Positions 9,741 to 18,994 are shown, counted from the first letter of the stretch. The stretch is 64,000 bases of DNA from Corallococcus soli (GCF_014930455.1 NZ_JAAIYO010000013.1:217235-281234); one strand, 5' to 3'. Numbers and translations: made by a program. The notes: generated by a model not told the origin, from the letters alone.

Positions 9741-11707
9741 GCGACCTCCAGTCGCACGGCGTCCACATCCGCCTGGGGCACCGCGCGCGGGGTGAGGAAG
9801 TGATGGGCGAGCAGCTGCGTGGACGCCACGGCGAACAGGGCCATGGTGTCCGCCTCGCTCTCCGCGGAGTTGGGCGCGCGCAGCTTCGCCACCAGCCGCT
9901 CCACCTTGCGCGCGTCGAAGACGCCCGTGGTGGCCACCGCCTCCGGCGCGAGCAGCTCGCGCGCCCAGGCCGGAGCCTCCGGACCCACCAGCGCGCCCGC
10001 GATGGGGGCGCGGTAGGGGAACTTGCTCCGCTCCAGGATGGAGGCCGGCACCCGGCCGCGCGAGAAGCGCTTGAGCAGGTGCTTCTCATCCAGGCCGCGC
10101 AGGCGCAGGCGCTCCGGCACGCGCGCGGCGAACTCCATCACGCCCGTGTCCAGGAACGGGAAGCGCCCCTCCACCGCGTTGCCCAGCAGCATGCGGTCGC
10201 CCTGCGCGGACAGCAGGTAGCCCGACAGCAGCGTGCGCGCCTCCAGGTACTGGGCCCGCGCCAGGGGACGCCACCCGGCCACGGCCTTCGGCACCGACGC
10301 CAGCACCGACGCCACCGGATCCTCGTCCGCCACCCGCGCGGCGAACTCCGGCGCCAGGAAGCGCAGGATGCGGCCGCTGTTGCCCCAGCGCACCAGGTGC
10401 GAGAACGCCAGCGCGTCCGGCGTCTCCAGGCCCTGCCCGAAGAACTCGCGCAGCAGCTCCACGCTCTGCTGGCTCACCGACAGGGTGGGGTAGAGCTTGC
10501 GCAGGAGCAGGGGCCGCAGCTTCGAGTCCGGCTGGCGCGCCCAGAACTGGCGCACCTTCGTCTCCTTGAAGAGGTCGTAGCCGAGGAACATCTCGTCCGC
10601 CCCTTCACCCGTCAGCACCACCTTGATGCCGTGGTCGCGCACCCAGCCGCTCAGCCGCAGGAAGGGCGCGGGCGCGGAGCGCATCATGGCCTGCTCGGCG
10701 TGGAGGATGACGCCCGGGACCAGCGCGCCAATGTCCCCGTCGCGCATCTCCACGACGTGGTGCTCGGTGCGAAGCTGCTCGGCGACCGTCGCCTGGTGCG
10801 CGCGCTCGTCGAACCTCGCGTGCGCGAAGCCCACGGAGAAGGTGCGCAGCGTGCCCCCCAGCTGCTCCTGGGCCAGCGCGCACAGCAGGCTGGAGTCCAA
10901 CCCGCCCGACAGGTACGCGGCCACCGGCACGTCCGCGCGCAGCCGCAGCCGCACGGCCCGGTCCAGCACCGCGCCCAGCTCCTCCAGCAGGCGGGGCGCG
11001 TCCGGCGCGTCCGGCGTCACGCCGAAGTCCAGGTCCCAGTAGCGCTGGAGCGTCAGCAGCCCGTCCTGCCACTTCGCGGTGTGCGCGGGCGGCAGCAGCG
11101 ACACGCCCTCGAAGGAGGTGCGCGGCGCCACCGGCGCCCAGAGCTGGAAGGTCTGCTTGAGGCCCCGGGCATCCAGCGCGGGCGCGACGAGCCCGCTGGC
11201 GAAGAGCGCCTTCGCCTCCGACGCGAACGCCAGCTGGCTGCCCGGAAGCGCCGCGTAGAACAGCGGGCAGATGCCCACCCGGTCGCGCGACATCCAGAGC
11301 GTCTGGTCGCGGGGGTCCCACAGGGCGAAGGCCCACTGGCCCTCGAAGCGGCGCACGCAGTCGATGCCCCACGTCAGGAAGGCCGCGAGGATGACCTCCG
11401 TGTCGGAGCGCGTGCGGAAGGCGTACGCGCCGGACAGCTGCTCCCGCAGCTCGACGTGGTTGAAGATCTCCCCGTTGAAGACGACGGTGAGGCCCGTGGC
11501 CTCGTCGCGCATCGGCTGGTGGCCGGTGGCCAGGTCCACGATGGACAGCCGCGCGTGCCCCAGCGCGACGCCCTCCAGCAGCAGGGCCCGCTGCGCGTCC
11601 GGGCCCCGGTGCTTGATGCTGGCCGTCATCCGGCGCAGCCGCTCGGCGTGCATCGCCGGAGCGGTGTCCGCGTCCGCCGCGAAGGTGAAGCCCGCGATGC
11701 CGCACAT
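9737..11707 (-). CDS. Asparagine synthase-type glutamine amidotransferase
   Basis: The protein is 656 aa. It starts Met-Cys-Gly-Ile, so Cys2 becomes the N-terminal nucleophile of a class II glutaminase domain. The ATP-binding synthetase domain carries the SGGLDSS P-loop near residue 250. Length and domain order match AsnB/WbpS-like amidotransferases. In the cell it would transfer glutamine nitrogen to an activated carboxylate. Next to a carrier protein and AMP ligase, the acceptor is probably a pathway intermediate and not free aspartate. Seven bases separate it from the carrier protein gene. Confidence 0.88.
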   Translation of the reverse strand: MCGIAGFTFAADADTAPAMHAERLRRMTASIKHRGPDAQRALLLEGVALGHARLSIVDLATGHQPMRDEATGLTVVFNGEIFNHVELREQLSGAYAFRTRSDTEVILAAFLTWGIDCVRRFEGQWAFALWDPRDQTLWMSRDRVGICPLFYAALPGSQLAFASEAKALFASGLVAPALDARGLKQTFQLWAPVAPRTSFEGVSLLPPAHTAKWQDGLLTLQRYWDLDFGVTPDAPDAPRLLEELGAVLDRAVRLRLRADVPVAAYLSGGLDSSLLCALAQEQLGGTLRTFSVGFAHARFDERAHQATVAEQLRTEHHVVEMRDGDIGALVPGVILHAEQAMMRSAPAPFLRLSGWVRDHGIKVVLTGEGADEMFLGYDLFKETKVRQFWARQPDSKLRPLLLRKLYPTLSVSQQSVELLREFFGQGLETPDALAFSHLVRWGNSGRILRFLAPEFAARVADEDPVASVLASVPKAVAGWRPLARAQYLEARTLLSGYLLSAQGDRMLLGNAVEGRFPFLDTGVMEFAARVPERLRLRGLDEKHLLKRFSRGRVPASILERSKFPYRAPIAGALVGPEAPAWARELLAPEAVATTGVFDARKVERLVAKLRAPNSAESEADTMALFAVASTQLLAHHFLTPRAVPQADVDAVRLEVA

Positions 11708-11714
11708 GGTGGGC

Positions 11715-11963
11715 TCAGCTCGCCTTCGACAGCGCCTGCTTGCGGTCCACGAACGCCACCACGCGCGTCAGCGAGTCCAGGTTCTCCGGCACCAGCTCCT
11801 TGTCGTCCAGCTTGACGTGGAACTCCGACTCGATGAAGGCCACCAGCTCCATCATGCCCGTGGAGTCGATGAGGCCCTTGCGCAGGAAGGAGTCGTCGTC
11901 ACCGAAGTCGTCCACGAAGAAGGTGTCGACGATGAAGGTGCGAAGTGTGTCACGCGTGCTCAT
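11715..11963 (-). CDS. Acyl/peptidyl carrier protein
   Basis: This is an 82-aa free-standing carrier protein. The phosphopantetheine attachment site is Ser34 in LIDSTGMMEL; the flanking acidic helices (FVDDFGDDDSF, FIESEFHVKLDD) are typical. It is encoded immediately before the amidotransferase and AMP ligase, which probably use it as the tether for the activated acid. About 100 bp without a gene separate it from the upstream acyltransferase, leaving room for a second promoter or mRNA processing site. Confidence 0.9.
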   Translation of the reverse strand: MSTRDTLRTFIVDTFFVDDFGDDDSFLRKGLIDSTGMMELVAFIESEFHVKLDDKELVPENLDSLTRVVAFVDRKQALSKAS

Positions 11964-12062
11964 GGGTGGATCCTGTCTGGCGCTGGGGTGTGGAAGGACG
12001 GTGCTGGAAATGACGCACCCGGCGCGGTTTGTTGGGCGCCGGGCGACGGGACGGGGACGGGC

Positions 12063-12659
12063 TCAGGCGCCGCTGGCTTCGCGGGCCACCAGGTCCAGGC
12101 TCATGCTGCGCGCCGGGTTGCCCATGGCGAGCGAGTCCGGCGGCACGTCCTGTGAAACGATGCTGCCGGCGGACACCACCGAGCGCGCGCCGATGCGCAC
12201 CCCCGGCAGCAGGATGGCGCCGTGGGCCACCCAGACGTCGTCCTCGATGATGATGGGCGCGATGCGCTGGCCGTCCCGGTCGCTCACGCGCACGAACGAC
12301 GCGAACATGCACCGGGCGCCAATCTGCACCGACTCCCAGGCCTCCAGCGACACGCCGTAGTTGAACTGGGACTGCGCGCCCACCACCAGCCGCGCGTTCT
12401 CGTAGCAGACCACCGACGTGGGCAGCATGCCGCCCAGGAACGTCAGCTTGTCCCCCAGCTCCGCGTGGCCGTCGTTGCGCGCCGCCACCGGGCCATACGC
12501 CGCCACGCCCTGGCCCACCCGGAAGGCCCGGAAGAGCCACCGCGCCCGCGCGACGCCCACGGCCCGCTCCGCGCGGGGGAACACCTCCGTGCGCACCACC
12601 TGGAGGCCCGCGCGCACCGCCTGCGCGGCCTCCGCCGGGGAGGGGATCCCGGGCCTCAT
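12063..12659 (-). CDS. Hexapeptide-repeat (left-handed beta-helix) acyltransferase
   Basis: The 198-aa product starts at ATG 12659, overlapping the stop of the preceding gene by four bases. After a helical N-terminal region, residues about 85-185 show the isoleucine-patch hexapeptide pattern: IIIEDDVWVAHGAILLPGV, IGARSVVSAGSIV, then VPPDSLAMGNPAR, the usual end of a LbH O/N-acetyltransferase with its active-site histidine in VAHGA. It would acetylate or acylate a sugar or amino sugar. It is paired with a second LbH protein directly upstream. Confidence 0.82.
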   Translation of the reverse strand: MRPGIPSPAEAAQAVRAGLQVVRTEVFPRAERAVGVARARWLFRAFRVGQGVAAYGPVAARNDGHAELGDKLTFLGGMLPTSVVCYENARLVVGAQSQFNYGVSLEAWESVQIGARCMFASFVRVSDRDGQRIAPIIIEDDVWVAHGAILLPGVRIGARSVVSAGSIVSQDVPPDSLAMGNPARSMSLDLVAREASGA

Positions 12660-13198
12660 CGCGCCACCTCGCGCCGCAGCGCCCGGGCCGGCGAGCCGCC
12701 CACCGTCACGCCCGGCGGGATGCGGCGGGAGATGACCGTGCCGGACGCCACGCTCGCGCCCTTCTGCAGGTGGGTGCCCGGCAGCAGGATGGAGCGGCTG
12801 CCCACCGTGACGCCTTCCTCCACCACCAGCGGCGTCGACTTGGGCCGCTCGTGCCGGTTGCCGCGCAGCGGGTGGTACATGTTGTCCAGCAGCTTGCACC
12901 ACATGCCCAGGCGGCTTCGCGCGCCCAGCACCACGTAGGACTGCGCCTCGATGGAAGTGCCGCCCTCGATGGTCACGTCGTCTTCAATCACGATGCGAGC
13001 CCCCTGCTGCGCATGCAATTCAATGGGCGCCATCCGCGCGTCGAACACCACGCGGTGGCCCACCTCGATTTCACCCTCGCCGTGAATCCAGACACGTCCC
13101 CAGACGGTGGGGATGGTGCCCACGGACTTGCAGCGGCGCAATTTCAGCCGCGCGACGGTCGGCCCGAGGCCGAGCATCATCATCAAGGGAATGCGCAT
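12656..13198 (-). CDS. Hexapeptide-repeat acyltransferase
   Basis: The 180-aa product has a beta-helix pattern from about residue 35: IEVGHRVVFDARM, IVIEDDVTIEGGTSI, VEEGVTVGSRSILLPGT, ending IPPGVTVGGSPAR. It is a distinct paralogue of the following gene, not a duplicate. Coupled expression is suggested by the four-base overlap (12656-12659). Substrate unknown. Together with the SGNH-type protein upstream, it suggests addition and removal of acyl groups on a glycan or lipid. Confidence 0.82.
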   Translation of the reverse strand: MRIPLMMMLGLGPTVARLKLRRCKSVGTIPTVWGRVWIHGEGEIEVGHRVVFDARMAPIELHAQQGARIVIEDDVTIEGGTSIEAQSYVVLGARSRLGMWCKLLDNMYHPLRGNRHERPKSTPLVVEEGVTVGSRSILLPGTHLQKGASVASGTVISRRIPPGVTVGGSPARALRREVAR

Positions 13199-13201
13199 AT
13201 G

Positions 13202-14071
13202 TCAGGGATTGGCCTTCGCGGAGTCCGGGGCCTCGCGCGGGGTCCCGGGCAGGGCGCCCAGGAAGGAGACGAGCGCGGAGGCCACGCGCGCCTGTCCCCG
13301 GGCGTTGAGGTGGCCCCCGTCATCCGAGTACGCGGGCACCATCGCCGGGTAGGGGCGGCCATTCACGTCGAACGTCTCCGGGGTGCCGTCCGCCCGGGTG
13401 GACTCCAGCGCGGCCAGGTCGAACAGCGGCTCCCTGCCGCCGTAGGTCTGGCGCATCAGCGCGTTGAAGGCCTCGCGCGACACGTTCTCCCCGACGCCGA
13501 AGACGCTCCGCCCGCGCAGCTCGTTGAGCCAGGCCTTCACCCCGCGCTGCACCGTCGTCAGGGGCGCGGTGACGTGCACGAAGGTGACGCCCGGGTGGCG
13601 CGTCTTCAGGCCCGCCAGCGTGGCGCGGTACTTCTCGAAGAGGGCCTTCGCGTCGGTGCCGCTGTTGAAGTCGATGTAGCAGAACTTCACCAGCGCCACG
13701 TCCACCTGCTCCGCGAGCCCGCCGTCCAGGAGCTGCGCGAAGTGCGCGAGCTTGGTCTCCGGCTGCTCGTTCTGCCCCACCAGCGCGTGCGCGAACGTGC
13801 CGGGCGCGAGCGCCGCGGTCGCGTCCTTCACCTCCACCAGGGCGGGCGCCGGCGCGCCCGGCGTCAGGCCCCGCACCCCGTCCAGGATGTTGCCGCCCAC
13901 GGACTGGTGGCCGAAGAACACGCGGCGGTGGGACAGCCGCTCCAGGCCCGCCTGCGTCGCGTCTGCCTTTGCCGGTTCCGAGGCCGCCGCGCCCAGGGGC
14001 AGCGTTATGAGCAGCGCGCCAGGAAGCAGCAGGGCGCCTAATCGCGCAGGGAAGCCACGAGCGGATTGCAT
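13202..14071 (-). CDS. Exported SGNH-hydrolase-like protein
   Basis: The product is 289 aa with a signal peptide (about residues 1-30; hydrophobic run then Ala-Ala-Ala-Ser). The mature chain begins with FFGHQSVGGNILDG, in which the Ser after His-Gln is placed like the block-I serine of SGNH/GDSL enzymes. Near the C-terminus, DDGGHLNARGQ supplies the Asp-x-x-His type dyad. The call rests on these two blocks. It is the first gene of the minus-strand run that ends at 7147 and lies 3 bp from the next gene. An O-acyl esterase or transferase acting in the envelope is the most likely role. Confidence 0.65.
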   Translation of the reverse strand: MQSARGFPARLGALLLPGALLITLPLGAAASEPAKADATQAGLERLSHRRVFFGHQSVGGNILDGVRGLTPGAPAPALVEVKDATAALAPGTFAHALVGQNEQPETKLAHFAQLLDGGLAEQVDVALVKFCYIDFNSGTDAKALFEKYRATLAGLKTRHPGVTFVHVTAPLTTVQRGVKAWLNELRGRSVFGVGENVSREAFNALMRQTYGGREPLFDLAALESTRADGTPETFDVNGRPYPAMVPAYSDDGGHLNARGQARVASALVSFLGALPGTPREAPDSAKANP

Positions 14072-14216
14072 ATGTGAACGTTTAGACCCTTCCGGAGCCG
14101 AGCGTCAAAGCCCCTGGACCCAAGGACGGATGCAGGGTCGCCAACCCACCGCACCGCATGGCGGGGTGCGCCCCAGCGGGTCGGGATTGCCCCGGAAGTT
14201 CCCTACGGGAAAGGCA

Positions 14217-15707
14217 CTACTCGTGCGCCAGGCCGAAGAGCTGGCGCAGCCTCCCCAGGATGCGGCCGGCCTCGGGGGTGTGGTCCGGTCCGCCGCCGGA
14301 GGACAGGGCCACGGCGCGCAGCTGGTTGCGGCGCTGGGCGAGGAGGGCGGAGAGCTGACGGGCCAGCCCCGGGTAGTCGGAGAACAGGCGCGCGAAGGTG
14401 GGCCGGTCCAGCTCCAGCAGCACGGAGTCCTGGAGGGCCACCACCGTGGCGGCGCGGCGCTCGCCGGTGAGCAGCGACATCTCCCCGATGTAGTGGCCCG
14501 GCCCCAGGCGGGTGATTTCGGATTGGAGCGTGCCGGCGCGCACGCTGACCTCGCCGGAGGCCACGACGTAGAAGGTGCCGCCCTCGTCGCCCTCCTGGAT
14601 GATGCGCTCGCCCTGGCCGAAGCGGCGCACGACGACCTCGCGGTGCAGGCGCTCCAGCTCCTCTGGACCCAGGGGGCTGAACAGGTCCACCTGGCGCAGC
14701 AGGTCGCGCACGGTGGTGTCCGCCAGGTCGCGCCGCTTCGCCACGGCCTCGCGGCGCACGGTCACCGTGCGCTGGGCGTGCGGCAGCTCCAGGCCCTCGC
14801 GGCGCAGCCGGTACCACAGCCGCGTGTGCAGCTCCTCCTTCACGCCGTCCGACAGCGCGAAGTCGTTGAGGAAGACGCGCACCATGTACTGCACGTTGGA
14901 GTCGGTGAAGGACACCGTGCGCGCCATGGGCGGCGGCTGGATGAGGATCTGCGGAATCTCCCGGGCCACGTCCAGCAGGGCCTGCTTCACCTGGTTGGGC
15001 GGCGCGTCCAGCGACACGCCCACCTGCACCTCGATGCCCACGGGCTCGCGGTGCTGGGTGAAGTTCTTCACGTGCTCCTTGGCCACCATGCTGTTGGGCA
15101 GGGTGATGAGCTCGCGCCGGAAGTTGGCGACGCGGATGGAGCGCCAGCCGATGTGGACCACGCGCCCGGTGTGCTCGCCGATGCGGATGAAGTCGCCCAC
15201 CTCAAAGGGGCGGTCCAACTGCAGCGACAGGCCCGCGAAGAGGTTGCCCAGCGTCTCCTGGAGCGCCAGGCCGATGACCACCGTAAGCACCGCGGACGTG
15301 GCCAGCAGGCCCGCCAGGTCCAGGTTGAGCTGGCTCTGGAGGATGGGCACCGTGGCGAGCGCGTACAGCGTGAAGTCGATGACGTCGCGGAGGATCTTCG
15401 GCGTCGTCACCGGCGAGCGCATCCGCACGAGCTTCAGCGCGAACGCCACCGCCGCGCGGATGACGCCGTAGGCGAACGTGAGCATCCAGCCCACGCTCAC
15501 GGCCTTGCGCAGGCCGTTCGACGTCGTCGCCTCCGGCAGGAAGAGCGACACCAGCCGCAGCACGAGGAACGCGAGGAGCATCCGCACCGCGCCGCGGAGG
15601 TCGTCGCGCAGGTCCGGGTCGCGGGTGCTGCCGCGGATGCCCAGCAGGAGCACCATCAGGATGGTGCCCGCCACCAGGGGGAGATGGCCTTCGAGGAAGT
15701 TCAACAC
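14217..15707 (-). CDS. Mechanosensitive channel (MscS family) with C-terminal cyclic-nucleotide-binding domain
   Basis: With a GTG start at 15707 the product is 496 aa. An ATG at 15791 would add 28 residues but would run across the divergent holB start. The N-terminal half has four to five hydrophobic helices; the pore-lining helix and beta domain of MscS follow (GLALQETLGNLFAG, then LDRPFEVGDFIRIGEHTGRV). After the MscS cytoplasmic cage, residues about 370-480 form a cNMP-binding domain: GERIIQEGDEGGTFYVVASGEV and GEMSLLTGERRAATVVA, the latter being the phosphate-binding cassette. It should be an inner-membrane channel gated by tension and possibly by a cyclic nucleotide. Confidence 0.85.
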   Translation of the reverse strand: MLNFLEGHLPLVAGTILMVLLLGIRGSTRDPDLRDDLRGAVRMLLAFLVLRLVSLFLPEATTSNGLRKAVSVGWMLTFAYGVIRAAVAFALKLVRMRSPVTTPKILRDVIDFTLYALATVPILQSQLNLDLAGLLATSAVLTVVIGLALQETLGNLFAGLSLQLDRPFEVGDFIRIGEHTGRVVHIGWRSIRVANFRRELITLPNSMVAKEHVKNFTQHREPVGIEVQVGVSLDAPPNQVKQALLDVAREIPQILIQPPPMARTVSFTDSNVQYMVRVFLNDFALSDGVKEELHTRLWYRLRREGLELPHAQRTVTVRREAVAKRRDLADTTVRDLLRQVDLFSPLGPEELERLHREVVVRRFGQGERIIQEGDEGGTFYVVASGEVSVRAGTLQSEITRLGPGHYIGEMSLLTGERRAATVVALQDSVLLELDRPTFARLFSDYPGLARQLSALLAQRRNQLRAVALSSGGGPDHTPEAGRILGRLRQLFGLAHE

Positions 15708-15753
15708 GCACCGTGAATCTGACCGGCCCCATGCACGGGGGTCAAGGCGGCGG

Positions 15754-15782
15754 TTGACGGGTGCTCGCCGAGCGGAGATACA
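15754..15782 (+). promoter_or_regulatory. Candidate sigma-70-type promoter for holB-holA
   Basis: TTGACG (15754-15759) and GATACA (15777-15782) are separated by 17 bases and lie just before the holB ATG at 15790. If used, the transcript would be nearly leaderless. The -35 match is good; the -10 match is partial. Confidence 0.4.
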
Positions 15783-15789
15783 CGCCCCC

Positions 15790-16824
15790 ATGACGCTTGC
15801 CTCGGTGCAGGGACAGCCCCGCGCGATGGACGCGCTCCAATCCGCCCTGCGGACGGGCTCGGTGCACCACGCCTACCTGTTCGCCGGGCCGGAGGGGGTG
15901 GGCAAGGAGCTGGCCGCGGTGGGGCTGGCCCAGGCCCTCACCTGTCCGGAGGCCCCGGAGGTGGGCTGCGGCAGGTGCGCCAGCTGCGTGCGCATCGCGA
16001 AGGGGCTGCACCCGGACGTCACGTACGTGATGCCGGACGACGAGCGCGTGTCGCGGGGCCTGGCCGGCCGCTCGGACTTCACCGGCACGCCCAGCCGGGA
16101 GCTGCGCGTGGAGCAGATCCGCCAGCTCCAGGAGCGCCTGGCGCTGCGCGGCCTGGAGTCGAAGCGCAAGGTGGCCATCATCGTCAGCGCGGAGCAGATG
16201 AACGTGCAGGCGCAGAACGCCTTCCTGAAGACGCTGGAGGAGCCGCCCTCGGAGACGACGCTCATCCTGGTGGCCAGCGCCATGGACCGGCTCCTGCCCA
16301 CCATCCGCAGCCGGTGCAGCAAGGTGCACTTCGCCCCGCTGCCGGTGGAGATGGTCGCCGAGCACGTGCGGGAGGCGCGCAAGCTGGACGCGGACACCGC
16401 CGCCCTGGCCGCGGTGATGTCCGGCGGCAGCCTGGGCCGGGCGCTCGCGCTGGACGTGAAGGCGCTGGCGCGGCGCAAGGACGTCATCACCGCCTTCGAG
16501 GCCCTCCGGGGCAGCGACATCCCGGCCCTCCTGCGCTTCGCGGAAGGCCACGGGGGCTCGCGCGAGGACGCGGACACGACGCTGGAGCTGCTCTTGTTGT
16601 GGACGCGCGACGTGGCGCTCGCGAAGGCGGAGGCGGAGGCGGGGATGGCGAACCGGGACCTGAAGGCCCTGGCGGCGGAGGTGGCGGCGCGCACGTCGGA
16701 GGCCGCGCTGCACCGGCGCAACGCGCTCCTGGAGTCGGCGCGGGTGGCCATTGGCACCCGCAACGGCGCGCCCCGGTTGCAACTGGAGCGCCTGCTCATC
16801 GAGCTGTGCGTGGAGGGCCGTTGA
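15790..16824 (+). CDS. holB: DNA polymerase III delta' subunit (clamp loader)
   Basis: The 344-aa AAA+ protein has Walker A as GPEGVGKE (a changed Ser/Thr, normal for delta'), a zinc module CGRCASCVRIAKG, SAEQMNVQAQNAFLKTLEEPP (the most conserved delta'/DnaX segment) and the sensor-1 region PTIRSRCSKV. It works in the clamp-loader complex that opens the beta clamp and hands it to primed DNA. It is followed after 8 bp by the delta subunit gene; holB and holA side by side suggest stoichiometric synthesis of the complex. Confidence 0.92.
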   Translation: MTLASVQGQPRAMDALQSALRTGSVHHAYLFAGPEGVGKELAAVGLAQALTCPEAPEVGCGRCASCVRIAKGLHPDVTYVMPDDERVSRGLAGRSDFTGTPSRELRVEQIRQLQERLALRGLESKRKVAIIVSAEQMNVQAQNAFLKTLEEPPSETTLILVASAMDRLLPTIRSRCSKVHFAPLPVEMVAEHVREARKLDADTAALAAVMSGGSLGRALALDVKALARRKDVITAFEALRGSDIPALLRFAEGHGGSREDADTTLELLLLWTRDVALAKAEAEAGMANRDLKALAAEVAARTSEAALHRRNALLESARVAIGTRNGAPRLQLERLLIELCVEGR

Positions 16825-16832
16825 GCGCGGAC

Positions 16833-18137
16833 ATGGACGAGGTGCTGGCGGAGGTGAAGGGCGGCAAGGTGTGGCCGCTGTACCTGCTGTGGGGCGAGGA
16901 GTTCCTCGTCAGGAGGGGCGCCGACGAGCTGGTGAAGACCCTGGTGCCGGACGCGGCCATGGGGCTGAACCTCGCGGTGCTGGACGCGGCCTCCCCGCGC
17001 GAGGTGGCGCAGGAGCTGGCCACGCTGCCGCTGTTCCCCGGCCGCAAGGTGGTGCTCGTCCGCGACCCGGAGTTCATCGCGCCCAAGAAGGGCAAGGGCG
17101 ACGCGCTGGCCAAGGCGCGCGACGCGTGGAAGGCGGGCAAGCGCAAGGAGGGCGCGCGGCGCCTGCTGGCGCTCGCGGGCCGCGCGGGCTGGGGCGTGGA
17201 CCAGTTGGATCCCCGCGTGCCCGGCGCGCCCACGGTGGAGCAGTGGAAGGACGAGCTGAACGTGGACCTGGCGGAGGCGGACCTCACCTTCCTCCAGGAG
17301 GCCGCGACCTTCTGCCGGGAGGAGCGCATCAGCGCGCCGGAGGGTGACGCGTCCGCGCTGCTGGAGCTGCTGCAGAAGGGCGTGCCCCCGGGGCATGCGC
17401 TGGTGCTGGCGGCGACAGACGTGGACTCGCGCAGCCCGCTGCTCAAGTTCGCGCAGGACAAGGGCCGCCTCTTCGAGCGCAAGGTGGCCGCGCGGCACAA
17501 GGACCTGGACCTCAGTGAGATTGCCCGCGAGTTCCTGGCCCCCCTGAAGAAGAAGCTGGGGCCGGGCGCGCTGGAGGGCCTGAAGGAGCGCATCGGCGGC
17601 AACATCCGGCTGCTCCAGTCGGAGCTGGAGAAGCTGGCCGTCTACTCGGAGGGGCCCACCATTGAAGCGGCGCACGTCACGCTGCTGGTGCACCACGCGC
17701 GCGAGGAGGAGTTCTTCGAATTGACGGAGGCCCTCCAGAAGCGCGAGCTGCGGGACGCGCTGTCCTACGCCGAGGACGCGATGGGGCAGGGGACGCACGC
17801 CTTGCAGCTGCTGGGCGCGGTGGCCTCCATCGTCCGCTCGCTGCTGGAGAACCACGCCTGGCTGGAGCGCTACGCCGGAGGCCAGCCGCCCAAGAACGGC
17901 CGCGACGTGGAGACGCGCATCCTCCCGAAGCTGGAGGCGGAGCTGAAGGGCACCAAGCGCAAGACGCCCAACGCCTGGGCGCTCGCGTTCGGCATGCAGG
18001 CCGCCGCGCGCTACGAGCGCCGCGAGCTGCTCAACGCCTTGGTGGCGTGCGCGGACGCGGACCTGGCGCTGAAGTCCTCCGCCAGCGGGAAGCTCGTCAT
18101 CGAACGGCTCCTGTGGACGGTGTGCACCCGCGTCTGA
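16833..18137 (+). CDS. holA: DNA polymerase III delta subunit (clamp loader)
   Basis: ATG at 16833 (434 aa) was chosen; a TTG at 16821 overlapping the holB stop is an alternative. The N-terminal YLLWGEEFLVRRGADEL is the usual start of delta, followed by LPLFPGRKVVLVRD and the C-terminal helical collar (LALAFGMQAAARYERRELLNALVACADADLALKSS). The protein is longer than the usual 330-350 aa because of a Lys/Arg-rich insertion around residues 85-160. It would be the clamp-opening wrench of the loader encoded with holB. Confidence 0.88.
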   Translation: MDEVLAEVKGGKVWPLYLLWGEEFLVRRGADELVKTLVPDAAMGLNLAVLDAASPREVAQELATLPLFPGRKVVLVRDPEFIAPKKGKGDALAKARDAWKAGKRKEGARRLLALAGRAGWGVDQLDPRVPGAPTVEQWKDELNVDLAEADLTFLQEAATFCREERISAPEGDASALLELLQKGVPPGHALVLAATDVDSRSPLLKFAQDKGRLFERKVAARHKDLDLSEIAREFLAPLKKKLGPGALEGLKERIGGNIRLLQSELEKLAVYSEGPTIEAAHVTLLVHHAREEEFFELTEALQKRELRDALSYAEDAMGQGTHALQLLGAVASIVRSLLENHAWLERYAGGQPPKNGRDVETRILPKLEAELKGTKRKTPNAWALAFGMQAAARYERRELLNALVACADADLALKSSASGKLVIERLLWTVCTRV

Positions 18138-18207
18138 GGACCGGGCGGGCCGGCGGCCCCGCCGTGGGACGTGCGCGGCGGGCCGGCCCTGGGGTAGAGG
18201 AGGGCCC

Positions 18208-18657
18208 ATGGCGGACAAGCGGCGCTTCGACCTCTTCGCGGACCTCCTCGTCACGCGCTTCCCCCAGGCCACCCGCGTCTATGACGTGGCCGGTGGCATG
18301 GGGAAGCTCAACGAGTCCCTCACCCAGCGCGGGCGCACCGTCACCACCTTCGACCTGCGCCACAAGCACCTGCCGGTGAAGTACGCCCAGCGCCCCTTCA
18401 CGCTGGAGGAGCCCTGCGAGGCGGAGCTGGTGGTGGGCATGCACCCCGACGGCGCTACCCGCATCATCATCGAGTACGCCGCGCGCCACGGGCTGGGCTT
18501 CGCCGTCGTCCCCTGCTGCTCCGACAACGGCATGCCCTACAAGCCGTGGATGCGGCACCTGGCGGACGTGGCCCGGGACGCGGGCATCTCGCAGGTGGAG
18601 GAGGTCGCGCTGCCCATGGACGGACGCGCCCGCGTGCTCCTGGGCATGCCGCGCTGA
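18208..18657 (+). CDS. Small methyltransferase-fold protein of unknown target
   Basis: The 149-aa product has a single recognisable block, VYDVAGGMGKLNESL (about residues 24-38), which has the shape of the S-adenosylmethionine binding motif I. It also contains VVGMHPDGATRIIIEYA and FAVVPCCS, a pattern reminiscent of METTL25/TRM44-like methyltransferases where ACGD and CC blocks follow. It is much shorter than those proteins, so it is either a minimal member or a binding protein. The upstream clamp-loader genes end 70 bp before it; co-transcription is possible. Confidence 0.6.
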   Translation: MADKRRFDLFADLLVTRFPQATRVYDVAGGMGKLNESLTQRGRTVTTFDLRHKHLPVKYAQRPFTLEEPCEAELVVGMHPDGATRIIIEYAARHGLGFAVVPCCSDNGMPYKPWMRHLADVARDAGISQVEEVALPMDGRARVLLGMPR

Positions 18658-18994
18658 CGACGGCGCGGCCTGAAACCCGGCGATGCTTTGCTCACCAAGA
18701 AAAAGCCGCCAAACATGGATTGCCTGAATAGAGGACACCTTCCCCGGGGACTGTCATGGATGAGGACAGCCCGCGCGGGCGTCCGGAATCCCCTGGAAGA
18801 ACGGGCACTTGTCCTCCGGTGCGTAACGAATACGTGCACATTTCAGAAGATTTACTGGGCGCCCATGTGCCAGCCCGGTTTCGATGCATTTCATTAATGC
18901 GAGGTATTCCGAGTACTTGAGGCGTTGGCCCGAAGAATGCTCAGTGGAGCGCTGCCATGGCGACACCCCCTTTCGCCTGGCAGGAGGAACCACC
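18658..18994. other. Gene-free stretch upstream of the M4 protease
   Basis: These 337 bases are less GC-rich than the flanks and contain no convincing ORF. The only clear signal is AGGAGG at 18982-18987, seven bases before the TTG start of the protease. A promoter is expected here, but no strong consensus pair is visible. Confidence 0.5.
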
